From Alteromonas mediterranea DE (GTDB lineage Bacteria; Pseudomonadota; Gammaproteobacteria; Enterobacterales; Alteromonadaceae), in NCBI RefSeq assembly GCF_000020585.3, contig NC_011138.3, positions 2,584,324 through 2,648,323 on the forward strand: a stretch of DNA of 64,000 nucleotides. The letters are read 5' to 3'. Under the pieces are notes generated by a model. That model had not been told where the DNA came from, did no database searches, and was given only the letters and a program-made list of their open reading frames with translations. The stretch's first letter is position 1, and every line of letters begins with the position of its first letter. A program made the translations under genes and the position numbers. Positions 53,950-63,800 of the stretch are shown here, one piece after another.

Positions 53950-55824
53950 TTACTTATCTGCTGGTTCATACATCCACAGCGTGTTGTTTTCTTGGAAACC
54001 GTCTTCACCGATAAGAATACGGCCGTCGTTCATGACTACAACGTTATCTGGTTGAGAAAGCTGCTCAACGTCACAACGCTCTGCACCAGTTAGGCTTGAG
54101 CGGTACGTACCGCCCATTACAACAGGTTCAATACGCGTAATGTTATAGCCTGCTTCAAGCTTAGCGCGGTATACACCACCGCAGTCTTTTACCCGGGCAG
54201 ATAGCTGCATGTCGCCTTCACCGTCAACCATCGTGTTGTCGATATCTGCTATACCGATATATAGGTAAGCATTTTCCACGACTTCACCTTCAATGGTATC
54301 AACACCTTCAACCGCTTCTTTTGCGCGCTTCTGGTTAATAGAGATACCTTCAAGCTTTCTCCACTCTGCCGTTGCGCCTTTAAGTCGCGCTGCGGCGCGG
54401 CTTTCAAGGAAAGCGACACGGTTATCCATTGGTTCTCCCGCGGTTACGCTTGAACCACCTTCTTCTACTGTGGGGTAAGTCGCATCGCCGTCTGCCCATG
54501 CTTGAACGTCAGCCATGGTGATATAAGAGCTTTGGCCATCCACGTAGTCGTCCGTTCCAATACCGTTGTATTCGTCAATCCACGCGCGAATTGTCATATT
54601 ATCGCCACTTGCCAATTCAACCCACTCAACAGCGAAGCCCGTTGTCGCTGGGTCGTTTTGACCCGCATCTTGGGTAAGTTTGGCGCCGTAAAGCGTACCA
54701 GCTGATAAGTCTTCTGCTGTGTCTGCTACAAATTTGAACAGCACGCCGCCGGTATCATCTTGTGAAAGATAAACCGTTTTTCCATCGGGCATCACCGTTG
54801 AGTTTTCATGCTCGTAGCGACCCATGGCAAAATGCTTAACAATTACTGGCTCGTCGGCAAGCGGATCGGTCACCTCTGCGATATAACCGTAGTTGTATGG
54901 GTTTGGCGCATCAGGCGCGGTCATCTGCCACATACGACCTAAGCGAGCGTCAGTTGATACCGCTTCAGGGTTGTTCCAGCTAGGTGATGTGGTTGAATCT
55001 ACAGAAGAGTTAACGACCCACTCCTCCGAGGTAAGTGGCGTGCCCCAAGGCGACATAGAACCAAAGCAGTTTGCCGCAGTGCCCCATACTGGCGAAAAGT
55101 CTAGCATCATAGCTTCTGTAACTTCCCACATGCCAAATTCATCTTTTTCTACCTTCATGCGGCTCATGCCACCGGGAAGCTCTTCCCAGTTAGAAAAAAG
55201 GTAACCCTCACCTTCTGCTGTTGAAATGAAGCCATTGAAGTCTGGCATATCGTTTTCAAGCACTAACTCTTCGCCATCAAGGGTGTAGATGTGGCCAAGG
55301 CCTTCAGGTAAATCTGTACCAAAAGTGTCGCCTGTTTGGCCGAGTACCTGGTATTGACCAATGGCAGAAACCACCAACTCTTTTTCTTCGTCAGAGCTAG
55401 GTACTGGAGAGTTGGGTAAAGTAACGGGTAAATTGTTGAAATTTGCGCCTGCTAACACTCCTACCGTACCCGTGTTGATTGGCATTTCGTTTACACTTGT
55501 TGTTGCCGCATTCGTGCCCGACGGGTGCTGTACGTTAAAAAACAAATCGCCTTCGTCAGTGAGAAAAATACCCGTTACTTCTGCGCCAAGGGGCACCGTA
55601 GCAATACGGGTAAGCGTTCCCGCAGTATCGCCTTCTGGGCCTTGTTCGCCTACTGGACCTTGTTCGCCTACTGGGCCTTGCTCACCTACTGGGCCTTGAG
55701 CGCCTTGTGCGCCGTCTTCACCGTCTTCACCGTCATCACCTTCTAGTGAACAGGCTGATATACCTACTGTTACCGCTAATGCAATCGCTGAATACTTAAT
55801 CCCACGAAGAGTTTCGCTTTTCAT
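53950..55824 (-). CDS. DUF839/PhoX-like phosphatase lipoprotein with collagen-like linker
   Basis: A 624-residue exported lipoprotein (lipobox GISAC, Cys25). An acidic run (EGDDGEDGEDGAQ) leads to a collagen-like linker of Gly-X-Y triplets, with GPVGEQ repeated three times (about 38-65). The main domain (about 70-620) resembles DUF839, the PhoX alkaline phosphatase family: YIAEVTDPLADEPVIVKHFAMGRYEHENSTVMPDGKTVYLSQDDTGGVLFKFV (about 308-360) is its most typical stretch. PhoX enzymes hydrolyse phosphate monoesters using iron and calcium; whether the active site is complete I cannot confirm. A Pho-box array lies upstream, supporting phosphate-starvation control. Confidence 0.82.
   Translation of the reverse strand: MKSETLRGIKYSAIALAVTVGISACSLEGDDGEDGEDGAQGAQGPVGEQGPVGEQGPVGEQGPEGDTAGTLTRIATVPLGAEVTGIFLTDEGDLFFNVQHPSGTNAATTSVNEMPINTGTVGVLAGANFNNLPVTLPNSPVPSSDEEKELVVSAIGQYQVLGQTGDTFGTDLPEGLGHIYTLDGEELVLENDMPDFNGFISTAEGEGYLFSNWEELPGGMSRMKVEKDEFGMWEVTEAMMLDFSPVWGTAANCFGSMSPWGTPLTSEEWVVNSSVDSTTSPSWNNPEAVSTDARLGRMWQMTAPDAPNPYNYGYIAEVTDPLADEPVIVKHFAMGRYEHENSTVMPDGKTVYLSQDDTGGVLFKFVADTAEDLSAGTLYGAKLTQDAGQNDPATTGFAVEWVELASGDNMTIRAWIDEYNGIGTDDYVDGQSSYITMADVQAWADGDATYPTVEEGGSSVTAGEPMDNRVAFLESRAAARLKGATAEWRKLEGISINQKRAKEAVEGVDTIEGEVVENAYLYIGIADIDNTMVDGEGDMQLSARVKDCGGVYRAKLEAGYNITRIEPVVMGGTYRSSLTGAERCDVEQLSQPDNVVVMNDGRILIGEDGFQENNTLWMYEPADK
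55632..55699 (-). repeat. 18-bp tandem repeat coding for GPVGEQ
   Basis: Near-identical 18-base units encode the collagen-like Gly-X-Y linker of the DUF839 lipoprotein. Copy number may vary between strains by slippage. Confidence 0.85.
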
Positions 55825-56209
55825 TATGGTTCCTTGCTTATATTTGTTTTCTATTTTGAGTGGAGGAAAGCAGAAGACTTACCTCTGTAAACGGTCTTAG
55901 CGGCCAAAAGTGTGGATGACATTTGTGACACTTCAGTGACATAGTCTTGACACGAAAATGACGATTTGTTGACAACCCGATAGAAAAATAGAAAAACGTG
56001 AAGAAAAATGCCTTTGCAGCCAGCGAGGTTACTGAGGTTATTGAATAGACATTCAATAAAGCTGAACCATTCGGTCAGTTTGTGAATTTTTTATTGCTAC
56101 CCACGATATTGGAGTTAAAAGGGGAACCTTTTATTTAGTTTAGTAGTTACATTGCGTAACTACTTGGTATCTATTATCTTTTAGTTACCACTGCGCCAAA
56201 CTTACTTTT
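55825..56209. other. Intergenic region between DUF839 gene and hybrid kinase
   Basis: About 385 bases containing the Pho-box array (55917-55976), which faces the DUF839 gene, and the promoter of the kinase gene on the other side. An open frame on the minus strand here (55838-56056) is not convincing. Confidence 0.5.
55917..55976 (-). promoter_or_regulatory. Pho-box array upstream of the DUF839/PhoX-like gene
   Basis: Read on the minus strand, TGTCA-type half-sites recur at exactly 11-base steps five times (GTCA plus-strand complements at 55970, 55959, 55948, 55937 and 55926), and once more after 9 bases. This is the geometry of PhoB binding sites. The array ends about 95 bases before the DUF839 start codon. 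Confidence 0.85.
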
Positions 56210-58342
56210 ATGTCTATACGTGTCCGTTACATCGCTGCCCTCGTGCTTATAGCTACACTTGTCACGCTTTCATTTATAGTGATGCACGACTTGATTAGCG
56301 AGCAAAAACAAGATGCTGAGAATATTAATGTTGCGGGTCAACAGCGTATGCTTTCTCAGCGTATAGCGCTAATGCTATCTACCGGCGAAACGTGTAGCAG
56401 CGGCCCGGAGCGGGAGTATCTAGAACAAGCACTGGCACAATTTAAAGCAAACCACCAGCAGCTAGTCTCGAAAAACAACCTTCCCCTTCCAATATTCGAT
56501 ATATATTTCGTCGAGGGGAAATTAGATAGAAGCGTTAACCAGTACATCAAAAATGTCGAACGCGCTTTAACAGCCACCGATTGTCAAACCATTGCGCCGT
56601 TAGATATTCAGGCACTCACCGAATTATTGAAGCAACTCGATTACGTGGTAACGCTTTTCGAGCAAGATGCGTCGAACCAAGTAGATACGGTCTTATCCAT
56701 AGAGTTTTACTTATGGTTAGCCACGCTAGCACTGCTTTGCATAGAAGCGGTTTTTATCTTTTCCCCCATGGAACAAACCGTAAAACAGGCATTTTCGAAA
56801 CTTACGCGTTTGAAGGCAGAAGCAGAAGAAACGGCTGAAAAAGCACGAAAAGCAAGTAAAGCAAAATCTGAGTTTCTTTCTAGCATGAGCCACGAACTTC
56901 GCACCCCGATGAATGGGCTGTTCGGCATGATAGAGCTAGCCATTGATAACCCTGAAAAAAGTAGTATCTATCTAAAAAAAGCCAAAACAGCGGGGCGCCA
57001 ACTGCTGGTACTGATCAACGACATATTAGATGTATCTAAAATTGAAGCGGGCAAAATAAAAATAGAGCGAGCACCAGTAGACTTGTTGCAGATACTCGAT
57101 GACGTGGTGTCACTACAACGCGTGTACTGTCAACGAAAAGGTCTTGAATTTATCTATTTGAAAGACCCAGATTTACCACATGTCGTGGAAGGTGATATAA
57201 CGCGGATTTCGCAAATCTTACATAACTTATTGAACAATGCTATTAAGTTTACCGAACGTGGTTCGGTAACGCTTAAAGTGCGATATACCAAACATCCAAA
57301 CGGCAACTTCTTGTCCTTTGATGTCATCGATACGGGTATAGGTATAGCGTCGTCGAAACTAGACAATATTTTTAGAAAATTTGAACAAGCAGACAAAACG
57401 ACAACCCGGGACTTTGGCGGTACCGGGCTCGGTTTAAGCATCGCAAAACAACTTGCTCAATTAATGAATGGCGATATCACTGTCACCTCATTTATCGGTC
57501 AAGGCAGCACGTTTAGTTTTACAATGGCCGCAAAAGAGTGCCACCTGCCTGAGATAACCGTACAGCCAGGTTCTTCCGTGCGCTGCGCTGTTGTAGATGA
57601 TTTGCAGACCAGTCGCGAATATTTTGAGCACGTGGTCAATGCAATGTCTATCAGCTCTCAAAGCTACGGTAGTGCAAAAGCATTCCTGTCAGACACTCCG
57701 TTAAGTTTTGACGTTATCATTTTGGATTTATCCATGCCGGAAATGAGCGGTGTTGATTTACTCAAACAATTAAAGACATTGAACCCCAAACCATTTCCGA
57801 AGGTTATTTTAATATCTGCGGAGCTCGAAAGATTAGAAGAGGAAAGCGACGATGAAATAATCGGGCTAATTTGGCGAACTCACGTGAAACCGATTAATCG
57901 TAGAGAGCTAGAACACGACCTAAATAAGCTTGTTGATACAACGCCTCAGGTAACTACCGATACCGCAGCGGCTAACAAAAAGAAACGTATTTTACTTGCC
58001 GAAGATAACGAAATTAACGCTGAAATCGTTAAAACGATCATGCAGGCTGAAGGCTATAAGTTTCTGCACGTCAAAAATGGTAAAGATGCCATTGACGTGG
58101 TTAAACGCCATAACTTCGATCTCATTTTAATGGATTGTAATATGCCCATAATGGGCGGCATCGAAGCGTCTTCTATTTTGCGGAACGCTTTGGATATTAC
58201 AACGCCAATAGTGGCCCTTACGGCTAATGCGTTTGCAGAAGATAAAGAAGAGTGTTTGGCCGCGGGAATGACTGACTTTATGGCGAAGCCAATAGACAAA
58301 GGCACCCTTTTATCTTGTATCAGAAAACACTTAGCAAGCTAA
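56210..58342 (+). CDS. Hybrid histidine kinase with PilJ-type N-terminal domain and two receivers
   Basis: A 710-residue membrane kinase. Transmembrane helix 1 (about 6-26), a periplasmic PilJ-N-type four-helix domain (about 32-160, with ENINVAGQQRMLSQRIALML), transmembrane helix 2 (about 165-187), then HisKA with phospho-His228 (MSHELRTPMNGL) and HATPase (LNNAIKF, DTGIGI, GTGLGLSIAK). Two receivers carry Asp506 (LDLSMPEMSG) and Asp642 (LMDCNMPIMGG). In nitrate-sensor relatives of this N-domain the ligand is nitrate or nitrite; here it is unknown. No Hpt domain or adjacent response regulator is present. No clear ribosome site precedes the ATG. Confidence 0.9.
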   Translation: MSIRVRYIAALVLIATLVTLSFIVMHDLISEQKQDAENINVAGQQRMLSQRIALMLSTGETCSSGPEREYLEQALAQFKANHQQLVSKNNLPLPIFDIYFVEGKLDRSVNQYIKNVERALTATDCQTIAPLDIQALTELLKQLDYVVTLFEQDASNQVDTVLSIEFYLWLATLALLCIEAVFIFSPMEQTVKQAFSKLTRLKAEAEETAEKARKASKAKSEFLSSMSHELRTPMNGLFGMIELAIDNPEKSSIYLKKAKTAGRQLLVLINDILDVSKIEAGKIKIERAPVDLLQILDDVVSLQRVYCQRKGLEFIYLKDPDLPHVVEGDITRISQILHNLLNNAIKFTERGSVTLKVRYTKHPNGNFLSFDVIDTGIGIASSKLDNIFRKFEQADKTTTRDFGGTGLGLSIAKQLAQLMNGDITVTSFIGQGSTFSFTMAAKECHLPEITVQPGSSVRCAVVDDLQTSREYFEHVVNAMSISSQSYGSAKAFLSDTPLSFDVIILDLSMPEMSGVDLLKQLKTLNPKPFPKVILISAELERLEEESDDEIIGLIWRTHVKPINRRELEHDLNKLVDTTPQVTTDTAAANKKKRILLAEDNEINAEIVKTIMQAEGYKFLHVKNGKDAIDVVKRHNFDLILMDCNMPIMGGIEASSILRNALDITTPIVALTANAFAEDKEECLAAGMTDFMAKPIDKGTLLSCIRKHLAS

Positions 58343-58388
58343 GAGACATGGAGTGCACGGATAGTCGTTACTCATACCCCGAGGCCTG

Positions 58389-59276
58389 CTATGCCGTATA
58401 GGCAGCTTGTTCTGCAGTATACCCTGGCGCAATAGCAAGATTATCCGTATCAGCAAGGCTTTGGCGGTTTTTAAGCCAAAGTTGATATTCACCTGAACGC
58501 AAACTTGCATGCTTGGTACAGTCTACATTCCAGCGCCTCAGTAAATAGCCCGCCATAGCGGCGCGTACTTCTAAGGTGAGTACGCCTTCTTCCATCGCAT
58601 AATCAAGCTCAATGGCAGTAGGAAATTTAATGTTTTTAGGGTGAGGCACAATCTCAAGAGGGATCAACCTTCCCCACTCTTCATCCTGCTCAATGCACTC
58701 ATGCACTTCAGGCTCTGCTTTAACCGTTACCTTGCTAATGCGGGTTAATACAAAGTCTCGAAAGCTCTGCGACTTTCTGTCAAATGCGCGAACATGCCAT
58801 CGCTGACCATTATCAACAATACTATGGGGCACAAGTTCACGTGCGCCACTGCCGCTAGATAACGATGTGTAAATAACGCTCATCGCTTTTTTGTTAACTA
58901 TGGCTTGTACTACTTTCGCTACCACAAAAATATCAGGTACGTTCAGCGAAGACGCACTTTCTACCGGAAAGTGCAAATCGCCAATGGCATCAAACCCGTC
59001 TGATATGTCGTTGGCAAGCTTTACCAAGGTACGTTTGGCATCGTGCTCGAAAACTGGAAGAAAGTTTTCTGTTTGAAAGTAACGCTTTTCTCTTGGATCG
59101 TAGATTAAGTTATCGGGCGCTAGTTCTTTGTAGAGCGTAAAGTCACGAGAGCCGGCCGATAGCCCCACTTCAAAGCGATTTATTAAGTCTTGGCGATGAA
59201 TAGCCCCTTTAAACAAAAGGCAGAAATCGATATACGCCAGTCGTTGGCGTTGAGAAAAAGAAATGGTTTCTAACAT
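58389..59276 (-). CDS. WYL-domain transcriptional regulator, BrxR/CapW type
   Basis: A 295-residue regulator of three parts. A winged helix-turn-helix N-terminus (about 5-95) reads SFSQRQRLAYIDFCLLFKGAIHRQDLINRFEVG, DFTLYKELAPDNLIYDPREKRYF. The WYL domain follows (about 120-200, with LVPHSIVDNGQRWHVRAFDRKSQSFRDFVLTRI). The C-terminal dimer extension ends with LRRWNVDCTKHASLRSGEYQLWLKNR. This architecture is that of BrxR and CapW, which repress BREX and CBASS operons and respond to a nucleic-acid-like ligand. No defence operon is next to it here. I chose the ATG at 59276; a GTG three codons upstream is possible. Confidence 0.85.
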   Translation of the reverse strand: MLETISFSQRQRLAYIDFCLLFKGAIHRQDLINRFEVGLSAGSRDFTLYKELAPDNLIYDPREKRYFQTENFLPVFEHDAKRTLVKLANDISDGFDAIGDLHFPVESASSLNVPDIFVVAKVVQAIVNKKAMSVIYTSLSSGSGARELVPHSIVDNGQRWHVRAFDRKSQSFRDFVLTRISKVTVKAEPEVHECIEQDEEWGRLIPLEIVPHPKNIKFPTAIELDYAMEEGVLTLEVRAAMAGYLLRRWNVDCTKHASLRSGEYQLWLKNRQSLADTDNLAIAPGYTAEQAAYTA

Positions 59277-59344
59277 GGTGCGCACTTATTGTAATTTTAT
59301 TCAGTGTGGTTCATTTAAAGCCGCATGTAAATAGCAAAAGAAAT

Positions 59345-60209
59345 ATCGAGTAGGGTGAGGCTTGCGCCTCATCCCTCTCACAGAACCGTACGTACGGGCC
59401 TCGTATACGGCTCCTGCATACTTCATATCACTTGCTAAGTGACACAATGCTAATTTGCAATCTAGTATCGTGCGCCCTATGGACATCGTTCATTTTCTAA
59501 CATTGTGGTAACTTTCATTGCAGGGTTTGGCGTTCTAGCACTGAGGCAATCTACCAAATTTGACTACAATTACTTCCCATATACGGCCTGTCTCACCAGA
59601 CATCACTATTCCTAGCGCACCGATTCGACTTGTCCCGCTGATCAGGCGGCTTGTGTATCAATGATAAAAAAAACTCACAACTCATCAGAGTCTTAAAGTC
59701 TGCTTCCCCCCTTCGCAATCCATTTAAGCTTTTGGCTAAAATGGATCCTATCAAACACAATGCTGATAGTCGGCTTGGTTTTACCCTCCACACCATTACT
59801 GGCTTTCATCGGCCTAGCCTTACTCACTACTACGGGTTCATCTGCCACCTCACACTCGCAACATTCTTGGATCACTCCTTGAACGATACGTCCAACCATT
59901 TGATTGGATCCAATGCCAGGCTTCCCCAGTTACTGTTCTGGTAACCACGTTATGGCTCCCTGTTAGAAATTCCACCCTCAAACACAAAACAGGTCTGACT
60001 GAGTATCGGGCTTCGCGCTATTTTGCACGCTTACCCACCTGCCTTGCCGAATCAGGTTCACTTTCATTGTGTACCTCTAACTTCCTATGGCTTCCTTCGG
60101 ACCCTGTCGTTGGCCAACAACGCCCTTGCCATTCGGATTATCTTCCCCTCAGTCAGGGTGATTCAGGTTTCTTTCAACCTGACGGGTTTGCCAGCTTCGC
60201 TGGGCAAAC
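59345..60209 (-). mobile_element. Degenerate group II intron (ribozyme ends retained, most of the ORF lost)
   Basis: On the minus strand the 5' end starts GTTTG (near the GTGYG consensus) directly after the T run of the PEP-CTERM terminator, followed by domain-I-like sequence such as GGCAAGGGCGTTGTTGG and GGGTCCGAAGGAAGC. The 3' end has a domain V hairpin with catalytic AGC triad, a domain VI-like hairpin and TACTCGAT at the boundary. Only about 865 bases remain; intact introns with reverse transcriptase are usually near 2 kb. The open frame at 59693-59899 looks like the start of the lost maturase. Insertion right behind a terminator fits the habit of class C introns, but the class is not established. 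Confidence 0.72.
59383..59413 (-). ncRNA. Group II intron domain V
   Basis: Minus-strand GAGCCGTA pairs with TACGGTTC, and TACG with CGTA, with a two-base CG bulge and the AGC catalytic triad near the 5' end. At 31 bases it is 3 shorter than the usual 34, with a changed terminal loop, in keeping with decay. Confidence 0.75.
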
Positions 60210-60236
60210 AAAAAAGCCCAGCACTTGGCTGGGCTT
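60210..60236 (-). terminator. Terminator of the PEP-CTERM gene
   Basis: AAGCCCAGC and GCTGGGCTT form a 9-base stem with a 5-base loop, followed on the minus strand by six Ts and then the intron start. Confidence 0.85.
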
Positions 60237-60256
60237 AGCTTTTAAGTATTTAAGGT

Positions 60257-60856
60257 TTACTGCTTTGCACGTTTGCGTGCGAAAACCATACCGCCTAGAG
60301 CTAAAAGAGATAGCGCAAAGGTACCTGGTGCAGGTACTTGGGCGATTTCAAAGCTTGTGCTCTCAGTTGAAACGTTTGGTAAAGCAACCCCGCCGTTATT
60401 GGTTATCACCGAACTTACAGGTGATAACTCTACAATGCCAGCATTAAGCGCTAGTAAATTGAACGAAAACAGTTCGACAGTACTTTTACCATTTTGCGCA
60501 AATTCAGCACCTTCAAATAAAGGAACTATCGCGGCAAGAAATGATTCAATTGAGATAATACTTAAAGTACTTTCGGTGCTTCCATTAGTACCTACAACTG
60601 GCTGATTACCTAATGCGCCTAAGTCAAAGATAGACGAAACATCAAGGCTTAAAAGTGTACTATCGAAATTAAAAAGTGCGTTATAGCCATAAAAGTAAGT
60701 CTGAACGGCGTTATCGTCGATCAACTCAGTTGCACTTACCGTGGCCATTATTGTTTCGCCAACGCTATAAGTGTCTTTATCTGTTGTAATCGAAATTAGT
60801 GCTGCGTTTGCGTTGAAAGTAGCGACAGCCATTATTAGTAAAAAGAATTTTTTCAT
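60257..60856 (-). CDS. PEP-CTERM-like exported protein with cohesin-like domain
   Basis: A 199-residue protein. A signal peptide (about 1-18, MKKFFLLIMAVATFNANA) precedes a beta-rich domain (about 19-170) whose opening DKDTYSVGETIMATVSATEL and FNFDSTLLSLD are like type I cohesins and related beta-sandwiches. The C-terminus VPAPGTFALSLLALGGMVFARKRAK has the three-part PEP-CTERM layout, though the usual Glu is Ala. That signal is recognised by exosortase and marks exopolysaccharide-associated proteins. It starts 16 bases after the dockerin-bearing nuclease and is in the same operon. I chose the ATG at 60856 with AGGA upstream. Confidence 0.78.
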   Translation of the reverse strand: MKKFFLLIMAVATFNANAALISITTDKDTYSVGETIMATVSATELIDDNAVQTYFYGYNALFNFDSTLLSLDVSSIFDLGALGNQPVVGTNGSTESTLSIISIESFLAAIVPLFEGAEFAQNGKSTVELFSFNLLALNAGIVELSPVSSVITNNGGVALPNVSTESTSFEIAQVPAPGTFALSLLALGGMVFARKRAKQ

Positions 60857-60872
60857 TGTTATTTTCCTAAAA

Positions 60873-63800
60873 TTAAATTGCACAGTTAGCGCGTGTACAC
60901 ATCGCCATTAATGCTTGAATATCGAAGAAGCTGATTTGGCCGTCGCCGTTAAAATCGTAGCTTTCAGCCGTCGCTTGCCCTTGTAAAAACAGTTGATAGA
61001 AGGCCATGATATCGTTGTAATCGACATCGTTATCACCATCAAAGTCTCCTACTGTCACTTCTTCTGGGAAGTTAAGCACAACCACTACCGGGTCATGATC
61101 TGACGAGCGATAAGCATCCGCGCCATAATAGCTAGAAAGCTGAGTTTCTGATTTGAATTCAACGTTATAGTCGAACACGCGAGGTTCATCGGCATTGATG
61201 TGCCATACCGTTGCGTCTACCACATATTCAGTTAACGATGGACTTGATAAAGCGTGGTCGAGATATCCCATTTCGCCGCCGAAGCTATACGAATAAGCAC
61301 TATCGCCATCAAAGAAGTTAACTAAGTTACTGTAGCCAGCCTCTTCAAGCGCAAGGATAGGCTCTTCCTTCGCATAGGCATTTAAATCACCCATTACGAT
61401 AACGCGGTCAGACAAAATATCGCTGTTTTGCTCAACAAGTGAAATAATGCCTTGTGCTGCTTGAGTACGCAGTTCGTTCCAGCAGCCTTGGCCGTCACCT
61501 AAATCGGCATTGTTACCCGTAGCACTGCCACAGCTTCCTTTCGACTTGAAGTGGTTTATCGCTAAGGTAAAGTCTTCGCCATTGCTGTTCACACTAAAGC
61601 TTTGTAGTAAAGGCTGACGGTTACCATAGTCAAACGGTGCGTTAGATGAAGTAACAGGGTTACCCTGAAGTGAAACTACCGCTGGCTTATAGATAATGCC
61701 TACAGCTATTTCATCTCCGCCTAGTTGAGACTCTAATGCAACATAGCTGTACTCATCGCTGCCTAGTTCAGCGTTAACGCTGTCAACTAATGTCGCAATC
61801 GCCGATTCACTGCTATAGCCATCGTTTTCAATTTCAACAAGGCCAAGTACATCGGCATTCATCGCTACAATAGCAGCAATGGTTTTCACTTTCTGACGTT
61901 CGAACTCGGCAACTGAATCTGCGCCGCGAGGGGTCGGGAACTCAGGGCCATTGAAGTAATTGAGCACATTAAAGCTAGCCACTTTTACATCACCGATAGC
62001 ATTTAGCTGTGGTGCAGCAATTCGTGGATTAGTGCGCACGGTTTGAATATCACCAACAGGGATGAGGTTGTAAGCACCAAAGGCATAATGTAATACACCT
62101 TCTAAGGCCTCAACACTGTCTCCCAAACGCAGTGGGTTGTTATGCGATAATCCGCCAACAGGGAAAGGAATATCATCCAAATTCTGTGATGTTTTTCCGT
62201 CATCAACCAATAAGGTGTTTCGTGCATTGGCTTCAGCTAGCGCCAACGCTTCTTGTGAACCTGCTACAAACTGGTTAGTAGGAATCATTAAGCGCTGAGA
62301 CGACACGTTGAACTGACCGTAGCGACCAAGATTGTAGATATCAGAGACTTTGAGCGTTTGCTCAAAACTAATATGCATGCCCTCTAGTGCTTCTAAATCA
62401 GTACCCGGGCTAAACGGCATAGCAACTGACGTGTAAAGCACGCTGCTACCAGACCCCGTAACCTCTACATCCGCAGATAAAGCGATTTGAGTTACACCAA
62501 AGCGCTCACCTACTGTACCTTGTAAACGCACCGCATCGCCCGCTACAGGTAGGCTAAATGAACCTGCGTAAACAAACACACCCTCAGATGTTGATGTATT
62601 GTCATCCGAATCAGCTGCTTCTTCCTGAACGAAAAACCCGCTCATATCAGGCACCACTTTTGTGACGACCGCTTCAACAATGACATCACTGCCAATAAGT
62701 GCCGACTCCTCGCCGTCGCCTTGAATTGCGCTGATGAGTACCACTTCAGGAGTGGGATCCGTTGGGTCGGTTGGGTAGGTTGGGTCTGTCGGGTCTGTCG
62801 GGTCGGTTGGGTCAGTAGGTTCACTTACTGAACCGTTATGGGAGCCAAAATTACTTAGCGTATCCTTAGGAAAGCTATCCCACTCATCAGTAGTAAAAGC
62901 AGGGTTTCGGTTAGCGTTTCCGCCTGTCACGGAACTCTTACGCACTAACGTGACGTCTTTACCCCAATTAGTCCTAACGCCGTAAGTACCTAGTGCATCT
63001 ACCACTTGGCCGTTGTATACCAACTCAACGTAATCGTCGCCGTTAAAATTTATTACGAAGCTGCTAAGGGTAGAACCACTTGTCAGTAAGGCATCGGCAT
63101 CTGCATGAGCAAATGTTGCCACACCACCTGCAGGAATTTCGCCTTCTAGCGCTAAAACTTTACGGTCTGCATCGGCGGTATCGCCGTTTGAAAGTAGTAC
63201 CAACTCATAGCCAGATAGGCTTACAGGCTGAGTAGAACTATTGAAAAGCTCTATCGCTTTGTTAAAGCTACCACCCTCAATATACTCTGAAATGTAAACG
63301 CTATTGGTTGATGGTGCTGTGTCGCCTCCTGTATCGCCACCTGTGTCACCACCGGTATCACCACCTGTGTCACCACCGGTATCACCACCGGTATCACCAC
63401 CTGTGTCACCGCCCGAGTCTCCGCCTGTGCCATCGCAGCTTTCGTTGAAGATAAGCGAGGCCAGTTCCGGCTTGTCAATAAACGGGTTTCGATTACCTTG
63501 GAATTCATAAACGCGTTCATTACGGCGACGTTCGAATTCATCTACTGGGTCGCTTTCATGCCACTGAAGCAAAACACAAAGCTTGCCGAAGGCCGCTTCG
63601 TCAGTAGTGGTTAAGCGATTCAGCAAGACTAAGTCTTCTTCCGTATCACCCGCGGTATTGCCATCGTATCGCACATCCATGTAAAGCATAGAGCGCGCAA
63701 CGTCACCTTTTACCGCGTCACGTGGTTCAAACGAATCACTGTCTACGCGGTTTGCTGGCGCTTCATTAAGTTCGTTATCGCTGAAGTCAAAATCTAGATT

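Noticed and set aside
55838-56056. Minus-strand 72-residue frame
   Set aside because: Overlaps the Pho-box array and lacks a ribosome site; regulatory DNA explains the region better.
59301-59486. Minus-strand 61-residue frame
   Set aside because: It covers ribozyme domains V and VI, so the apparent coding is accidental.
59693-59899. Minus-strand 68-residue frame as a gene
   Set aside because: It is best read as the leftover N-terminus of the lost intron maturase, not an independent gene.
60023-60447. Two overlapping plus-strand open frames
   Set aside because: They run antisense across the group II intron remnant and the end of the PEP-CTERM gene; no ribosome site; typical spurious frames of intron ends.
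63319-63428. Short regular repeats resembling a CRISPR array
   Set aside because: Units are 12 bases without spacers and stay in frame as Gly-Gly-Asp-Thr; it is a protein linker.
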